Shown in pieces: positions 47,001-54,839 of a stretch of 64,000 nucleotides of DNA (position 1 is the first letter of the stretch; each line of letters opens with the position of its first letter). The position numbers and the translations under genes are program-made. This DNA is from Chaetoderma sp. LZ-2023a. Lineage: Eukaryota; Mollusca; Caudofoveata; Chaetodermatida; Chaetodermatidae. The notes below the pieces were generated by a model. That model was not told the origin of the DNA. It did no database searches and worked only from the letters and a program-made list of their open reading frames with translations. The stretch lies in the NCBI GenBank assembly GCA_034401795.1, contig CM067372.1:36272351-36336350 (forward strand), in the 5' to 3' direction.

Positions 47001-49068
47001 CATATTTTTTACTCTGACCATTGACCCATTGGTAAATGTCATCTGCTGGGTCAATAGTGTCAGGGATGGCTACCCCATTGATCACTCGTACCTTTTCCAT
47101 TGTTCAATAATGTCAATCAGACACCAATGTTCTTGCATTTCCTCATACAATTTGTTTACTGTGACCATTGTCTCGTTGGTAAATGTCATCTGCTGGGTCA
47201 ATAATATCAGGGATGTCTGACCCATTGATCAATCATAGCTTTCCCATTTGTCAATAATTTCAATGACACCAATATTCTTGCATTTCCTCATCCAATTCAT
47301 TTGTACTGTGACCATTGTCCCGCTGGTAAATGTAATCTGCTGGGTCAATAATGTCAGGGATGTCTGGCCCATTGATCAATCGTGACTTTCGCATTTATCA
47401 ATAATGTCAATGACACCAGTATTCTTGCATTTCCTCATCCAACTTTATTACTGTGACCATCGTCCAGTTGGTAAATGTCATCTGCTGTGTGAATAATGTC
47501 AGGGATGTCTTCCCCATTGGACAATGGTACTTTTCCCATTGGTCATTAGTGTCAAGGACACCAATATTTTGGCGGGATATGTGATTGTGATGGCGCCATC
47601 CGGACAGGTGGTAGAGTTGTCTCCAGATGATAACTCAGTTACCGTTTATCGGATCACTTTGAAACTTCATAGGGTTGTTTAACTGGGTCTGTAGAAGAAA
47701 TCTTTTGAAATTAACAATGATCCAAAATCCAAGATGTTTGCCAGTCACTGGTATCTGGTGGTTGGACTAGATCTCGAGAAGAAACTCATCGAAATAGACG
47801 ATAATCCAAAATCCAAGATGGCTGCCAGCCAAGGGTGGTTTCCGGATGAGAACTCCATTACCGTTTATCGGATTGCTTTGAAACTTGATTCAACTAGGAC
47901 TAGCTCTGGAGAAAGAACCTGTTGAAGTCGACGATGATCCTAAATCCAACATGGCCCACATCCGCTAGTGGCCATCGTGTAAATTGATTTCTCCATTTCT
48001 GTTTAGCAGATTGCTTCAAAACTTCATGGGATGACAGGACTATGTCTGAGGAAAAACCTTATTAAAATTGTAGATGATCCGAAATCCAATTTGGCCACCA
48101 GCCACCGACGGGTATGACTCTATGACTGTTTAGCGGATCACTTTAAAACTTCATAGGATGACTGGTCTACGTCTGATAGCTCTCATTCATTGATTTGTCA
48201 TCATTTCCTAGTATTATGCACCTTTTGCAGAGCCCTTGCATTAATGGTAATGATGATTGCCGCATTGGTCAATAATGATAAGGACCATTGTCATCTGTCT
48301 ATGGCAACAGGTATGGTTGCCCGATGGACCAATGATGCTTGTTGTGCATTAATTAATCTAAACATGTTTACAGTTCCTCATCAGCTAGGTGAGCACTATG
48401 GCCATTGTGCCATTTATTATTTGAATGGTTATGTTCGTATTTCGTATGGTTGAGAATGGCATATTTGTAATTGTACTTGTGTTTGCTAAAGTTAACTGTA
48501 TTTGACCCCATGCCTGTTAATAACATGATTACCAAATAGTAACCCTAATGTGCTAAACAAAATCATTCTACAGCATATGGTAGACAATAAGTACTTTGCG
48601 CACTGGTGAAAACAGTGTTGCTGATAGATTTCTAGGCACAAACAGCTTACAGAAAATGTCCATTTGCAGACCAAAAGAAGACTATTTTTTTTAATTTACC
48701 ACTTGAATGACTGTCTCGGTTATCATTCTAGTGGTAAATTTTCAAAAATAGTCTTCTTTTGGTCTGCAAATGGACATTTCTCAAGACGACTGCAGAAGCC
48801 ATTTTTGGCTGCTATAAGTGTTAAAGGGTTAATTCATTTGCCTCAGTTGCCTCGACATTACAAATGTTTATTAACAATTTTAAAACTTTCAGATAAGAAG
48901 AGTAAGAAAAAGCAGAGTTTAAAAGGTGATGTGGATGTTGAAGACGAGATTGATGAGCATAAAGATGAGCATAAAGATGAGCATAAAGATGAGCATAAAG
49001 ATGAGCATAAAGATGTGCATGAGACAGACTCGTCCTCCCAGCCTCCTGTGAACAAAGAGGAATTATGA
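19956..49068 (+). CDS. CNPY4: Canopy-family ER protein (CNPY3/CNPY4-like), complete coding set in 7 exons
   Basis: Canopy proteins are saposin-like ER residents; vertebrate CNPY3 and CNPY4 help fold and deliver Toll-like receptors. Seven exons join in consistent phases: 19,956-20,058, 37,785-37,902, 39,232-39,372, 40,512-40,596, 44,276-44,393, 45,246-45,323 and 48,893-49,068 (819 bases, 272 residues plus stop). Residues 1 to about 22 form a signal peptide. The saposin-like core carries six cysteines (33, 36, 88, 150, 178, 190) matching the family. Hallmarks are HAEREGSLRYAKGQSETM, DKGVKVELGIPYEMWD and IVEEFEDDIDSWYYHHQEE. A lysine-rich then DEHK-repeat tail ends in KEEL, an ER-retrieval type signal. 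The length fits CNPY3/4 (about 250-280). The core looks nearer CNPY4 and some segments nearer CNPY3, so it may descend from before that duplication. Intron 1 is 17.7 kb and loaded with mobile elements. No frame damage is seen. Confidence 0.95.
20059..20640. other. Start of canopy intron 1, nothing recognised
   Basis: AT-rich intron sequence. A short palindromic stretch (CATGATCATATAAATGG) is near 20,410. No gene or known repeat recognised. Confidence 0.45.
20641..21400. repeat. Diverged tandem repeat, about 155-160 bp, five units
   Basis: Units are marked by GTTACAGACCAAGTTCGAG-like phrases near 20,708, 20,870, 21,029, 21,183 and 21,338. Each is followed by 'tatgccccctttcgacttatgaaat' variants of the same layout. 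The units are well diverged, so the array is old. It ends where the LINE begins. Confidence 0.85.
21404..23714 (-). mobile_element. CR1/L2-like LINE, ORF2 part (endonuclease and reverse transcriptase)
   Basis: Non-LTR retrotransposon on the minus strand. The region before the endonuclease contains MYTNADSLLNKK (about 23,560-23,527). The endonuclease follows at about 23,490-22,910, with ITEVLPKN, GCIYRSPNSD, ILGDFNFPSINW and KSDHDILQI. Then come a basic linker and the reverse transcriptase: NYRPINLTC near 22,065, VYLDFSKAF near 21,865, GVPQGSVLGP near 21,690 and FADDTKIYG near 21,600. The frame changes once between 22,456 and 22,016. The protein stops soon after the palm (HVMHFGNN), so the usual C-terminal part and 3' tail are missing. 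The 5' half lies beyond an insertion, at 30,798-32,620. Confidence 0.9.
23715..23892 (-). repeat. Left inverted terminal repeat of DIRS1-like copy 2
   Basis: The outer tip is ATTCTCCTTCGATCAATACT. The body is the complement of the right repeat (contains CTGACAGCTGGCTCTAGGAC and CTCGGCTCCCAACTGCCGAA). The inner limit is approximate. Confidence 0.9.
30441..30545 (+). repeat. Internal complementary region of DIRS1-like copy 2
   Basis: The first part (30,441-30,488) is the complement of the element's left tip. The second part (30,486-30,545) is the complement of its right tip. They meet at a single AAT at 30,486-30,488. This is the arrangement DIRS1 elements use to template joined ends during circular replication. 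Only one mismatch is seen in the right-tip part. Confidence 0.93.
30590..30797 (+). repeat. Right inverted terminal repeat of DIRS1-like copy 2
   Basis: Matches the left repeat in inverted orientation over about 170 bases. It then carries an extra outer segment (GTTAGATCTCGGAGAAAGGG and on, to CTGCATT) not present at the left tip. Unequal outer tips are usual in the family. Confidence 0.9.
30798..32620 (-). mobile_element. CR1/L2-like LINE, ORF1 part (PHD finger and SGNH esterase)
   Basis: The 5' half of the LINE whose ORF2 lies at 21,404-23,714. Minus-strand order: a PHD-type zinc finger at about 32,570-32,470 (CTAKC, then CYSCKRWQHYVCANLP), a Ser/Thr/Asn-rich linker (about 32,450-31,700) and an SGNH/GDSL-type esterase (about 31,640-31,180). 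The esterase shows block I RVLVIGSSTLRKLSG, block III AIVIHVGLNDIS and a final block near YDHIHPNVHGTRLL. PHD plus esterase ORF1 proteins are known in CR1-group LINEs. One stop interrupts the frame near 31,325, after the STLLP segment. The frame ends RLYNPIE at 30,798, where the DIRS1-like element begins, and resumes in frame at 23,714. The 5' limit is approximate; no start codon is evident. Confidence 0.85.
32713..33078 (-). mobile_element. LINE 3' fragment (C-terminal zinc-binding domain)
   Basis: A short piece of a LINE ORF2 C-terminus: KTRKFFCRLRISNHDLMIEK, then the zinc-binding motif CPFCPNEIEDEYHFLMTC. The open frame ends at 32,713. It is separate from the neighbouring LINE because it is the wrong end for that position. 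Heavily 5'-truncated. Confidence 0.75.
33076..33138. repeat. 63-base near-perfect palindrome
   Basis: The arms CAAGATACATGGATTACCAC and GTAATCCATGTATCTTG fold around AATCAGAATCTGATTCTGATT. One arm is the 5' edge of the LINE fragment at 32,713-33,078, so it looks like an inverted duplication made at or after that insertion. Confidence 0.9.
33600..34310. repeat. Diverged tandem repeat, about 130-180 bp units
   Basis: Units share 'ggcggagccaaatgtaaatg', 'atcatatgggtaactcac' and 'ccaaatttggttgaattctg' phrases, with C-rich runs between. Old and irregular. The same family returns at 35,280. Confidence 0.8.
34635..35185. mobile_element. Possible degraded hAT-like MITE
   Basis: The left edge GTTGGGAGGTATCAATATG and the right edge GCAATACCCACCCCTAA are roughly inverted, and both ends carry repeated 'tatcgtgata' phrases. 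This resembles the 6,651-7,668 element but is far more decayed. No coding content. Confidence 0.4.
35280..35940. repeat. Diverged tandem repeat, second block
   Basis: Same family as 33,600-34,310: 'gggtaactcagatatcaaatt', 'ggttgaattctgtccaact'. It includes a long G run near 35,617 that may be length-variable or a sequencing weak spot. Confidence 0.8.
35941..36364. other. Canopy intron 1, nothing recognised
   Basis: AT-rich sequence without a coding match. Confidence 0.4.
36365..36562. mobile_element. TTAA-flanked near-palindromic MITE, copy 7
   Basis: Contains TTTCTCATAGAAAATGTCCA, a shortened centre, and the right end GAGTGTTAAAGGGAACCC. The TTAA at both edges is lost. Confidence 0.65.
36563..37519. 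other. Canopy intron 1, nothing recognised
   Basis: AT-rich sequence. No exon, RNA gene or known repeat seen. Confidence 0.4.
37520..37699. mobile_element. TTAA-flanked near-palindromic MITE, copy 8 (badly decayed)
   Basis: Only the order of landmarks is kept: 'atgtccacatttgcaagg', 'cccattccagtgctac', 'gcagaagccattttcgc' and 'gattgaagggtta'. Confidence 0.45.
37785..37902 (+). CDS. CNPY4: Canopy exon 2
   Basis: The acceptor is TCTATTTCAG and the donor GTGAGT. Encodes residues 35-74, including VCKYLAIELKDRLDETGK and SREVIETGHGFD. Matches the CKYVAVELK and TGKTKEV region of vertebrate CNPY3. Confidence 0.93.
38231..38597. mobile_element. TGGACC-family MITE, variant ends
   Basis: The tips GAGGAATCCAATTTTAGC and AACTTGATTCCTCC are roughly inverted. 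The interior has CCCATCTCTAGCTA, TCAAATTAGTTTCAAAATA and ATTAAATAGTAGACATAC, as in the other copies but on the opposite strand. Confidence 0.6.
39232..39372 (+). CDS. CNPY4: Canopy exon 3
   Basis: The acceptor is CTTATTTCAG and the donor GTAAGA. Encodes residues 75-120 with the third cysteine (88) and the family signature HAEREGSLRYAKGQSETM. Confidence 0.95.
39866..40207. mobile_element. TGGACC-family MITE
   Basis: Starts TGGACGATTCCAGTTTATCC and ends CTAAAACTGAATTCCTCC. The interior has TTGATAGTTTAGGGATCGAT and AGAGATGGGCGGGGCATAG. The central palindrome is half lost. It lies in canopy intron 3, about 300 bases before exon 4. Confidence 0.65.
40512..40596 (+). CDS. CNPY4: Canopy exon 4
   Basis: The acceptor is GTTCTTACAG and the donor GTGAGT. 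Encodes residues 121-149, GVKVELGIPYEMWDKPSAEV and on; phase 0 at the 3' end. Confidence 0.95.
41135..41492. mobile_element. TGGACC-family MITE, both ends present
   Basis: TGGACCTTTCCAGTTTATCC at the left and AAATTTGGAGAGGTCCA at the right. The interior has 'gatgatgtcataattaatta', ATTCTGTTGAATATTTTAAA and GGGATCGATTGATCC. Good reference copy of the family. Confidence 0.78.
41493..42289. other. Canopy intron 4, nothing firmly recognised
   Basis: Short open frames occur on both strands, but none has convincing similarity. The right part may include decayed upstream sequence of the LINE fragment that follows. Confidence 0.35.
42290..43180 (+). mobile_element. Decayed LINE fragment (RT palm and C-terminus)
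   Basis: Plus-strand remnants in LINE order: LVRLLLANTKLNICVKSR (about 42,390), a degraded PQG region, the palm motif ADDVDFMDGEKGPLDDLL (about 42,580-42,635) followed by MNDAKTDFTQTWKQ, then a C-terminal stretch (about 42,940-43,135) with NRDSW, RFDGFNHKHLQAF and QQQWSIFGHIL, like the 'WxxFGHxLR' end of many LINE polymerases. Frames change several times. Clade not determined. Lies in canopy intron 4. Confidence 0.68.
43255..43494. mobile_element. TTAA-flanked near-palindromic MITE, copy 9
   Basis: TTAACCCTTTAATACCC at the left, GGTTAAAGGGTTGA at the right. The arms GACTGGAATAACTGGCTC and GAGCCAGTCATTCCAGTGG are clear. It is inverted relative to copies 1-5: the AAAACGGCTTCTGCAG end is on the left. 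Confidence 0.78.
43495..44275. other. Canopy intron 4, nothing recognised
   Basis: AT-rich intron sequence up to the exon 5 acceptor. Confidence 0.4.
44276..44393 (+). CDS. CNPY4: Canopy exon 5
   Basis: The acceptor is GTTCGCAG and the donor GTAGGT. Encodes residues 150-188 with cysteines 150 and 178 and the conserved EEFEDDIDSWYYHHQEE stretch. Confidence 0.95.
44533..44850. mobile_element. TGGACC-family MITE (diverged)
   Basis: Recognisable by 'cccatctctagctaagttcc', 'ttgggatcgat', GGACTGTTGCTGCCTATG and 'gtaattaattatgacatcat'. Both tips are lost. Lies in canopy intron 5. Confidence 0.5.
45246..45323 (+). CDS. CNPY4: Canopy exon 6
   Basis: The acceptor is CTATTGCAG and the donor GTGAGT. 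Encodes the last core cysteine (ECLNE, Cys190), then the start of the charged tail, SKRSKK. Confidence 0.9.
45600..46480. repeat. Mollusc-type diverged tandem repeat, first block
   Basis: Units of about 150-170 bases with 'acacccgcataaagcgggg' at the start, then repeated 'gaacctacactcacaa', 'agatgtgttagggatgga', 'gaagtgtcatgatttc' and 'gttatctcccttg'. From 46,140 a second subrepeat ('catatcgcggagagttgtga') is present twice. Lies in canopy intron 6. Confidence 0.85.
46740..47565. repeat. Diverged tandem repeat, about 147 bp, five to six units
   Basis: Units are marked by 'tgaccattgtcc' near 47,015, 47,161, 47,308 and 47,455, each with 'gtaaatgtcatctgctgg', 'cagggatgtctgccccatt' and 'caccaatattcttgcattt'. 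Confidence 0.88.
47570..48180. repeat. Diverged tandem repeat, about 130 bp units
   Basis: Repeated 'aatccaagatggc', 'gccagcc', 'gtttatcggat' and 'tttgaaacttca' phrases, four to five units. An open frame at 47,734-47,925 is a by-product. Confidence 0.75.
48640..48832. mobile_element. TTAA-flanked near-palindromic MITE, copy 10
   Basis: The right end GTGTTAAAGGGTTAA is intact at 48,818-48,832. The left end starts inside the arm (ACAGAAAATGTCCATTTGCA). It ends only 60 bases before the acceptor of canopy exon 7. Confidence 0.72.
48893..49068 (+). CDS. CNPY4: Canopy exon 7 with DEHK repeats and KEEL tail
   Basis: The acceptor is AACTTTCAG. Begins KKSKKKQSLKGDVDVEDEID and continues through five exact DEHK units to SSQPPVNKEEL and TGA. 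The tail position and KEEL ending fit ER retrieval. No AATAAA was seen in the first 130 bases after the stop, so the polyadenylation site is unplaced. Confidence 0.93.
48952..49011 (+). repeat. 12-bp coding minisatellite, five exact GATGAGCATAAA units
   Basis: Five identical 12-base units encode DEHK five times, followed by a decayed sixth (GATGTGCATGAG). Identity at the DNA level points to recent slippage. The unit count may vary between individuals. Confidence 0.97.
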
Positions 49069-49249
49069 CAAAGGAAATGTCTACATATGATTGCCGCTGA
49101 ACTGTTTTATCATCATTTCGTGTCTTAAATCAAAGTAATTCAATCTAATATTCATCTACATAACTTCTAAATGTTTACATATGTTTTATTAATAGCCTAT
49201 TTAATATGTATATAATGTCAAAAGCCTTCAGTGTTTCTGAACAGGCGAT

Positions 49250-49252
49250 ATA

Positions 49253-49316
<64 letters not shown>
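49250..49316. repeat. TA microsatellite
   Basis: A TATATA run of about 65 bases, 180 bases after the canopy stop codon; probably in or near the 3' UTR. Confidence 0.95.
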
Positions 49317-49317
<1 letters not shown>

Positions 49318-49594
49318 TAATTTTTCTGCAGATTTTGCACTTTGTTATTTATCACTGCCACTCAGAGTTATGTATAGAGCAAAGAGGAAATGTTCGTCAT
49401 ACATATATGTCCCTGACCAGATTTCTGTCAAGCTTGCATAGTGATGGAATCATGATACGCTTAATTTTGGATTTAGTCTAACAAACTTCTGGTTAGCTGT
49501 TAACCTTTTAACCTGACCAGAAATGACATATTCTTTATAATGTATGGAATATTCTGTTGAATATTTTGAAAACAATTTGACTGGGAACTTACGT

Positions 49595-49782
49595 GATACG
49601 AAAATTTCAATTTTCTCATAGGAAATGTCAATTTGCAGACCAAGAGAAGGCTATTTATGAGAATTTACCACTGGAATGACTGGCTCAATTATTGAGCTAG
49701 GCATTCCAATGGTAAATTTTCTAAAATAGTCTTCTCTTGGTCTGCAAATTGATATTTCTCAAGATCACTGCAGAAGCTGTTT
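49595..49782. mobile_element. TTAA-flanked near-palindromic MITE, copy 11
   Basis: TTTCAATTTTCTCATAGGAA at the left, the GGCTCAATTATTGAGC palindrome at the centre, and 'gatcactgcagaagctg' at the right. It passes directly into the next tandem repeat without its TTAA end. Confidence 0.68.
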
Positions 49783-49784
49783 GT

Positions 49785-51040
49785 ATACGCCCATGCAAAG
49801 CGGGGTCGTATTATGTGATGGCGCTCGACGTCCGTACGTGCATCCGTACGTCTGATTCTTGTCCGGTGCAGATCTCGAAGACTTGAACCTACACTCACAA
49901 ATTTTTTTCAGCAGATATATTACCTATAGACGAAGTGTCATGATTTCGATTCGGCAAAATGCTCCCATATTCACTAGAGTTATCTCCCTTGAAAGCTTAA
50001 AATTCGTCAAAATTTTCTTGTCCGGGACAGATCTCGAAGAGTTTTGAACCTACAGTCACAATTTTTTTTCAGCAGATATATTACCTATAGACGAAGTGTC
50101 ATGATTTCGATTTGGCAAAATCCTCCTATATTTGCTAGAGTTACCTCCCTTGAAAGCTTAAAATTTGTCAAAATTTTCTTGTCCGGGACAGATCTCGAAG
50201 AGTTTTGAACCTACACTCACAATTTTTTCCCCAGAAGATGTGTTATGTATAGGCGAAGTGTCATGATTTCATTTCGGCAAGATCTTCCCATATTCACAAG
50301 AGTTAAAATTCGTCAAAATTGTCTTGTCCAGGCCAAATCTCGAAGAGCTTTGAACCCACACTCACAAATTTTTTTCCAAAAGATGTGGTACGTATAGCCA
50401 AAGTGTTATGATTTTGTTTTGGCATGATCCGCCCATATTCGCGGGAGTCATAATTTCATTTCAGCAAAATCCTCGTATATTCGCGGGCGTTATCTCCCTT
50501 GAATGATTAAAATTTGTCCAAATTTTCTTTTCCTGGCCAGATCTCAAAGAGTTTTGAACCTACACTCGCAAAAATTTTTCCGGCAGATTTGTTAGGTATA
50601 GACGAAGTCTCATGATTTCCTTTCGACAAAATCCTCGCATATTCGTGAAGTTATCTCCCTTGAAAGATTAAAATTCATCAAAATTTTCTTGTCCGGACCA
50701 GATCTTGAAGATTTTTGAACCTATACATTTACAATTTTTTTCCCAGCAAAATTTCCGTGTCCATAGCAGATCTCAGAGTTTTGAACCCATTCGCACAATT
50801 TTTTTAGCATATGTGTTAATGATAGACGAAGTGTCATGATTTCGTTTCGGCAAAATCCGCCCATGTTTTCCAGATTTATCTCCCTTGAAAAGCTAAAATT
50901 CGTCAAAATTTTCTTGTCCGAGCCAGATAGACGAAGTGTCATGATTTCATTTCAGTAAAATGTGCCCATATTTTCCAGAGTTATCTCCATTGAAAAGCTA
51001 AAGTTCACATTTAGCATTCCTCAAATAAGTATGCCTGCGG
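49785..51040. repeat. Mollusc-type diverged tandem repeat, second block
   Basis: Same family as 45,600-46,480. It opens with 'acgcccatgcaaagcggggt' and has about seven units of roughly 160 bases, each with 'ttgtccgggacagatctcga', 'gaacctacactcacaa' and 'gttatctcccttgaaag'. Confidence 0.88.
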
Positions 51041-51343
51041 GCGTATGTTGAGTTTCACTAAAACTTGTTAACACTTCCGACGGCGATGGCGATGTTAAGT
51101 TTTTGTGCTTAGCAAAACCTCTCAGCTTATATTTCAGGATCAGTTAATCCTACTGCAACTAAACTTAGCTATGTGGTTGCCTATACTGTTAGGAGGCAGT
51201 ATCATGATACTGAGGTCACATGGTCAAGGTCACGGCAACCTTGATACAAAACTGCTTTTTCAATGTTAAGGTCAATGCCACTGTGACAAAAAAGGAGACA
51301 GGCGAGACATTTTATTCAGTGGAATTCTTGTTTTTGCTCTGTG

Positions 51344-51344
<1 letters not shown>

Positions 51345-51382
<38 letters not shown>

Positions 51383-51385
51383 ATG
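51345..51385. repeat. GTGC microsatellite
   Basis: A run of about ten GTGC units, ending in 'atgtgtgta'. Confidence 0.95.
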
Positions 51386-52189
51386 TGTGTATTAGCATTC
51401 TAATGTGAATGTTTTCAATAGAACTTGCTCTTTGTTATATGTTTTAAAAAATTATTTTAGTCTAAAATGTGTTTAACGTTTTCATGAAGATTTTAAAAAC
51501 ATTTTCCAAATATAGATGGGAGATGAATGTGAACAAAAGTTTAATATGGTTCAAGAACTACAAATCCCAAGCTAACTGGTTCGATCATAGGTTGCCTTAG
51601 CTTTGTTCGTGATTAATCAAAGGTATCAATATTTGTTACTTTATGTGCGCTGTGCGCGTCTGTCCGGAGCTGTATCTCAAAACTACTTATCCAGTGTTGT
51701 TCAACCTTTGGCTCAAATTTTAACAAAATAAAGTGCGTTTCCGTCAGTGAGGTTTTCCAGACTTTTGCCGTATTGGATTGGATCAGATCAACTTCCAGAT
51801 ATATGGATATCTCCGAAACTACTGGCTCAAACTTGAACACTTTGAAGTTGTGATAATACATTAAGGATTACACAACTGTGGCAATGATGAGCAGTTAGAA
51901 TCAAAGAAATATAAATGTAAATATAAATCAGAATCACTAATATTTGACGGAAATGGGAGGGCAAGTGTCTGCAGTCTCTGATTATAATGCTCACATGATT
52001 TATGATACTCCATTGTTTTGAAATCCATATTTTGTCCAAAGAGATATATCTGTCAATATCATCTAGATTAAGATATTAATTAGGTCTCACGTTAAAGCCT
52101 TATCACTTCGATATGGTAATTGTTACAGCAAAAAAGATTGTACATTGAAATGATGTTACTGAAAGCTGTGGCTGTCTCAAAAAGCAATA

Positions 52190-53135
52190 TTATTAGCTCA
52201 TCTGGCACGAATGACCAAGTGAGCTTTTGCCATGGCGGCCGTTCATCATCTGTCCATCCGTTGAATCGCATCTCCTCATTTATGTTTTGACCGATTTCAA
52301 TCAAATTTGGTTGGAAGGTTCCTATGGAGGTAGGCTCCAGAACGTCTTCAGAATTTTGATTGGTCAATTTTTCTGGCGACCATCTTTGATTTTTTGAAAG
52401 ATTTCCTGAAATCATTTAAAATGCTACTCCTCCAATATAAATGGCCCAATTTCAATGAAATGTAGGGGGACTAATTCTATGTGTGTAGGCTTCAAGACTT
52501 CTAATGAGCATTTTGATTGGTTAATTTTTCTGGAGGCCATCTTGGATATTCCGAAAATTTCTGAAAACCAGTTAAAAGCCTACTCGTCTTTAAGCACTTG
52601 GCTGATTTCAAGCAAAAATGGCTTAAAGGCCCCTAGAGTGGTATGGTTCAGAACATGTAAACAGAATTTTAATTGATCAATTCTTTCGTTGGCCATCCTG
52701 AAATTTTCTGGAAAATGGCGGGAAACTGTTTAAAATGCTACTCATTAACTGCTTGGGCAATTTCAACCAAACTTGGCTGGAAGGATACTAGGGTGGTAGG
52801 TTTCATAACTGTATACAGAATTCTGATTAGTCAATTTTTCCGGTGGCCATCTTGGATTTTCCAAAACGTTCTGGAAATCCGTTAAATCCCTACTCATTAA
52901 CAACTTTGCTGACTTCAAGTAAACTTGGCTGGAAGGACCCTAGAGTGGTATGGTGCAGAACTTGTATACAGAATTTTGATTGGTCATTTTTTTCAGCAGT
53001 TATCTTGAATTTTCTGAAATATGGCGTGAAATCATATAAAATGCTACTCTTTATTAACTGCTTCGGCAAATTCAACCAGACTAGGCTGGAATGATACTAG
53101 ACTTGTAGGTTTCACAATTTTTATTCAGAATTTTG
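52190..53135. repeat. Diverged tandem repeat, about 155 bp, six units
   Basis: Begins 'ttagctcatctggcacgaat'. Units share 'attttgattggtcaattttt', 'ggccatcttggattttc' and 'aaacttggctggaaggac'. A common style of lophotrochozoan intergenic repeat. Confidence 0.85.
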
Positions 53136-53136
53136 A

Positions 53137-54830
53137 TTATTCAATGCTATTACTGTTTACAGTCTGTCTCGATTGTGAAATGGGTACTGTTCAATACCAT
53201 TACTGATTACAGTCTGTCAATGGTGAAATGGGTACTATTCAAAGCCATTACTGATTACAGTCTGTCTGGATTGTGAAATGGTTACTATTCAATGCCATTA
53301 CTGTTTACAGTCTGTCTGTCAATGGTGAAATGGGTACTATTCAATGCCATTACTGTTTACAGTCTGTCTCGATTGTGAAATGGGTACCATTCAATGCCAT
53401 TACTGTTTACAGTCTGTCTGTCAATGGTGAAATGGGTACCATTCAATGCCATTACTGTTTACAGTCTGTCTGTCAATGGTGAAATGGGTACTATTCAATG
53501 CCATTACTGGTTACAGTCTGCCTGTCAAACGTGAAATGTGTTCTATTCAATGCCATTGCAGGTTAGAGTCGGTCTGTCGATTGTGAAATGGGTACTATTC
53601 AATGCCATTACTGGTGAGTCTGTCTCGATTTTGAAATGGGTACTATTCAATACCCTTACTGGTTACAGTCTGTCGATTGTGAAATTGGTACTATTCAATG
53701 CCATTACTGATTACAGTCTATCTCGATTGTGAAATGGGTACTATTCAATGCCATTACTGATTACAGTCGGTCTGTCGATTGTGAAATGGGTACTATTCAA
53801 TGCCATTACTGGTTAGTCTGTCTCGATTGTGAAATGGGTACTCTTCAATGCCATTCCTTGTTAGTCTGTCTGTCGATTGTGAAATGGGTACTAATCAATG
53901 CCATTACTGGTTAGTCTGTCTCGATTGTGAAATGGGTACTATTCAATGCCATTACTGGTGAGTCTGTCTCGATTGTGAAATGGGTACTATTCAATATCCT
54001 TACTGGTTACAGTCTCTGTCGATTGTGAAATGGGTACTATTCAATGCCATTACTGATTACAGTCTATCTCGATTGTGAAATGGGTACTAGTCAATGCCAT
54101 TACTGATTAAAGTCGGTCTGGTCGATTGTGAAATTGGTACTATTCAATGCCATTACTGGTTAGTCTGCCTCAATTGTGAAATGGGTACTATTCAAAGCCA
54201 TTCCTTGTTACAGTCTGTCTGTCAATTGTGAAATGGGTACTATTCAATGCTATTACTGGTTAGTCTGCCTCAATTGTGAAATGGGTACTCTTCAATGCCA
54301 TTCCTTGTTACAGTCTGTCTGTCGATTGTGAAATGGGTACTATTCAATGCCATTACTGGTTAGTCTGCCTCGATTGTGAAATGGGTACTCTTCAATGCCA
54401 TTCCTTGTTACAGTCTGTCTGTCGATTGTGAAATGGGTATAATTCAATGCCATTACTGGTTAGTCTGTCTCGATTGTGAAATGGGTGCTATTCAATGCTG
54501 TTACTTGTTACAGTCTATCTGTCAATTGTGAAATGGGTACTATTCAATGCTATTACTGGTTACAGTCTCTCTGTCAATTGTGAAATGGGTACTATTCAAT
54601 GCCATTACTGGTTAGTCTGTCTCGATTGTGAAATGAGTACTATTCAGTGCCATTACTGGTTACAGTCTGTCTGACAATGGTGAAAGGGGCACTATTCAAT
54701 GCCATTACTGGTTGGTCTGTCTCGATTGTGAAATGGGTACTATTCAGTGCCATTACTAGCTACAATCTGTCTGCCACTGATGAAAGTGGTACTTTTCAAT
54801 GCCATTACTGGTTACAGAATGCATTTAATA
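53137..54830. repeat. Minisatellite, about 50 bp, some 30 units
   Basis: Units of 48-54 bases: GTGAAATGGGTACTATTCAA, TGCCATTACTGGTTACAGTC, TGTCTGTCGATT. Variant blocks are interspersed ('ctgtctcgattg' against 'ctgtctgtcaatgg', with or without 'acag'), including a higher-order pattern near 54,170-54,420 where two-unit blocks alternate. It adjoins the preceding 155-bp array without a gap. Confidence 0.95.
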
Positions 54831-54839
54831 GTCGACTAT

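Noticed and set aside
48858-49055. Minus-strand open frame rich in CSSL repeats
   Set aside because: Shadow of the DEHK minisatellite in canopy exon 7 on the opposite strand.
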